Positions 62,721-64,000 of a stretch of DNA of 64,000 bases are shown here, piece by piece. Under the pieces are notes generated by a model that was given only the letters and a program-made list of their open reading frames with translations, had not been told where the DNA came from and did not search any database. The DNA is from Adiantum capillus-veneris (taxonomy: Eukaryota; Streptophyta; Polypodiopsida; Polypodiales; Pteridaceae), in assembly GCA_014529385.2 (NCBI GenBank), contig CM043971.1:60716709-60780708 (forward strand), in the 5' to 3' direction. The stretch's first letter is position 1, and the number at the start of each line of letters is the position of its first letter. The position numbers and the translations under genes were made by a program.

Positions 62721-64000
62721 AGTCAATAGATAATTGCTTTGTAAAATCACGTGAAATATTTTATGTATCAAGAACCAAAGCCATGATCAATGGAGAAAAT
62801 GAAAATACACGTAAGCCTTGTCGTTTTTACGTCAATGATACACATGAAGACGTAAATATGGCATTGGACGTACTTATGCATATCATTAACAAATGTAATT
62901 TTGAAATTGATATGATGGTCTGCAGAGGGTGACAAGCGCGACACACCATGACTATGACGTGATCATAAAAAAAAGAAAAAAACGCGTAAAAATTAGTAGC
63001 ATGATTGTCATAAAATGCATGATTAGTGTAACCCTACTATCATTTGACCAAAGTATAGTCATCTTTAGACTAGTAGTCTCATGAGGACTGCTCAGCATTA
63101 AGAAAAAGCTTTTCTAAAAATCTATGTGGATTACTAGGATGCCATAGTCTGCTGGCTAGATTATCGCCAGCTTGAATTCAATACTGCCCTCGGACCCTGG
63201 TTGTAATTGCTTCAGTACAAAACCTCAACGAGGTGATCGTTTCCATCACCATGTACAATTGTTGTTTCGGTGCCCATGAAAGAGCACTAAACATACCCTT
63301 ATACGCATGTAATACATCAGGCTGCAAACGGAAGATGGAGGAAAATGCAAGATATGAAGTTGCAAATGCAAGATGGCTTGTTGAATCCCAAGATGCTGCA
63401 TGTGTCTCAATCGCCACGCGACCTGGTCCCCGCATGCACCAATTCTATCTATCAATGGCCCGGTTGTAGGCGCGCATGTTGTTGTCTGCGCTGTCACGAA
63501 TTAGCACACTCTCGCCACTGCTCATCATTAAAATAGCACCGCAGTTAAAAATCACCCGTATAAAATAACCACCTCTCTCAGGAAGACCAATAAAGCCCTA
63601 CGTTTTATGAGCATGCAGTTTGTAGTACGCAGTAAGTTGTCTAAAGCGACGCCCGGGACTATAGCTAGCAGTTGTGGCGAAGACAACACAATTTGCTGCG
63701 TCAACTACATAAACCAAATGCAATCTATAAATCCATGGCGTAGCCTAGCCTCTCTACTGAAATCTCAACTCTATTGCCATTGTATGCACCTGCTTGCTTC
63801 TCTATCTTCATCGTCTTACACCTCTACCGCTTCAATTGATCCATGCTTGCATGCTTCACCTTGCGTGCTCCAACTCAAGCTGTTTCTCTCTCTCGCTATT
63901 GAAACGTAAACCCTGTTGCAATTGTCTAGGACCCGTCCTTGTATATATTAGCGTAAGATTGCTACTTGTAAGCCACATCAACCTCTGTAGCAGGTCTACC
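62721..64000. other. no recognised gene
   Basis: Short ORFs on both strands (63178-63435 minus, 63233-63469 plus, 63607-63909 plus) have no domain that I recognise. The stretch 63750-63870 is pyrimidine-rich like a plant 5' leader, but no following gene is visible before the window ends. Confidence 0.4.

Overview
This window is nuclear DNA from a land plant with a repeat-rich genome. It contains several Ty3/gypsy LTR retrotransposons nested in or next to one another, very long CT/GA, CA and poly-G tracts, hairpin-type and MITE-like insertions, and one recognisable plant gene remnant of the plant-specific NPH3 (phototropin-signalling/BTB-NPH3) family. No rRNA, tRNA, CRISPR or bacterial-style operon was seen. 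The species cannot be fixed from the sequence; a large-genome fern, gymnosperm or similar lineage would fit, but that is a guess.

Layout. 1-1240: weak candidates for host exons on the minus strand. 2531-3104: a 574-bp long inverted repeat. 3755-5092: flanking DNA that is repeated at 24885-26157. 5093-12457: element 1, a plus-strand, decayed chromodomain-type gypsy element with a TGGTATCAGAGC primer-binding site; its 3' LTR is cut by the next insertion. 12458-24872: element 2, a complete 12.4-kb minus-strand Tat-like gypsy element with LTRs of about 2.7 kb, dual RNase H, and four extra ORFs between the 5' LTR and gag. 24885-27788: second copy of the 3755-6290 block, ending in an LTR that lacks an internal region and carries a MITE. 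28047-28330: NPH3 pseudogene fragment. 28536-47686: element 4, a minus-strand Tat-like element truncated at both outer ends, whose 5' LTR is interrupted by element 3 (36312-46243, flanked by CTTAC), the best preserved element in the window. 47690-48560: gag fragment of another element. 48560-57340: element 6, a gag- and protease-only element with a tandem leader array of about 284-bp units and no reverse transcriptase seen. 57340-61595: element 5, the 3' half of a minus-strand Tat-like pol gene, split inside RNase H by a 452-bp hairpin. 61596-64000: low-complexity or unrecognised DNA with one minisatellite.

How parts work together. Elements 2, 3, 4 and 5 carry the usual replication machinery: Gag capsid with a CCHC knuckle (lost from element 5), an aspartic protease of the DGGA type (elements 2-4), reverse transcriptase, two successive RNase H-like domains (the Tat-clade signature), and a DDE integrase. 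Elements 2-4 share an unusual primer-binding site near TGGTGCCCCCACTGAGGA and a G-rich polypurine tract next to the 3' LTR.

The most unusual content is in the leaders of elements 2-4, between the primer-binding site and gag. They contain a conserved family of roughly 70-residue small ORFs (five copies, two subtypes). Element 2 also has two paralogous ORFs of about 150 codons with F-box-like N-termini, and element 3 has a 177-codon ORF that looks distantly related. Element 6 is notable for a repeated 16-20-bp perfect palindrome in its leader and two consecutive retropepsin-like domains.
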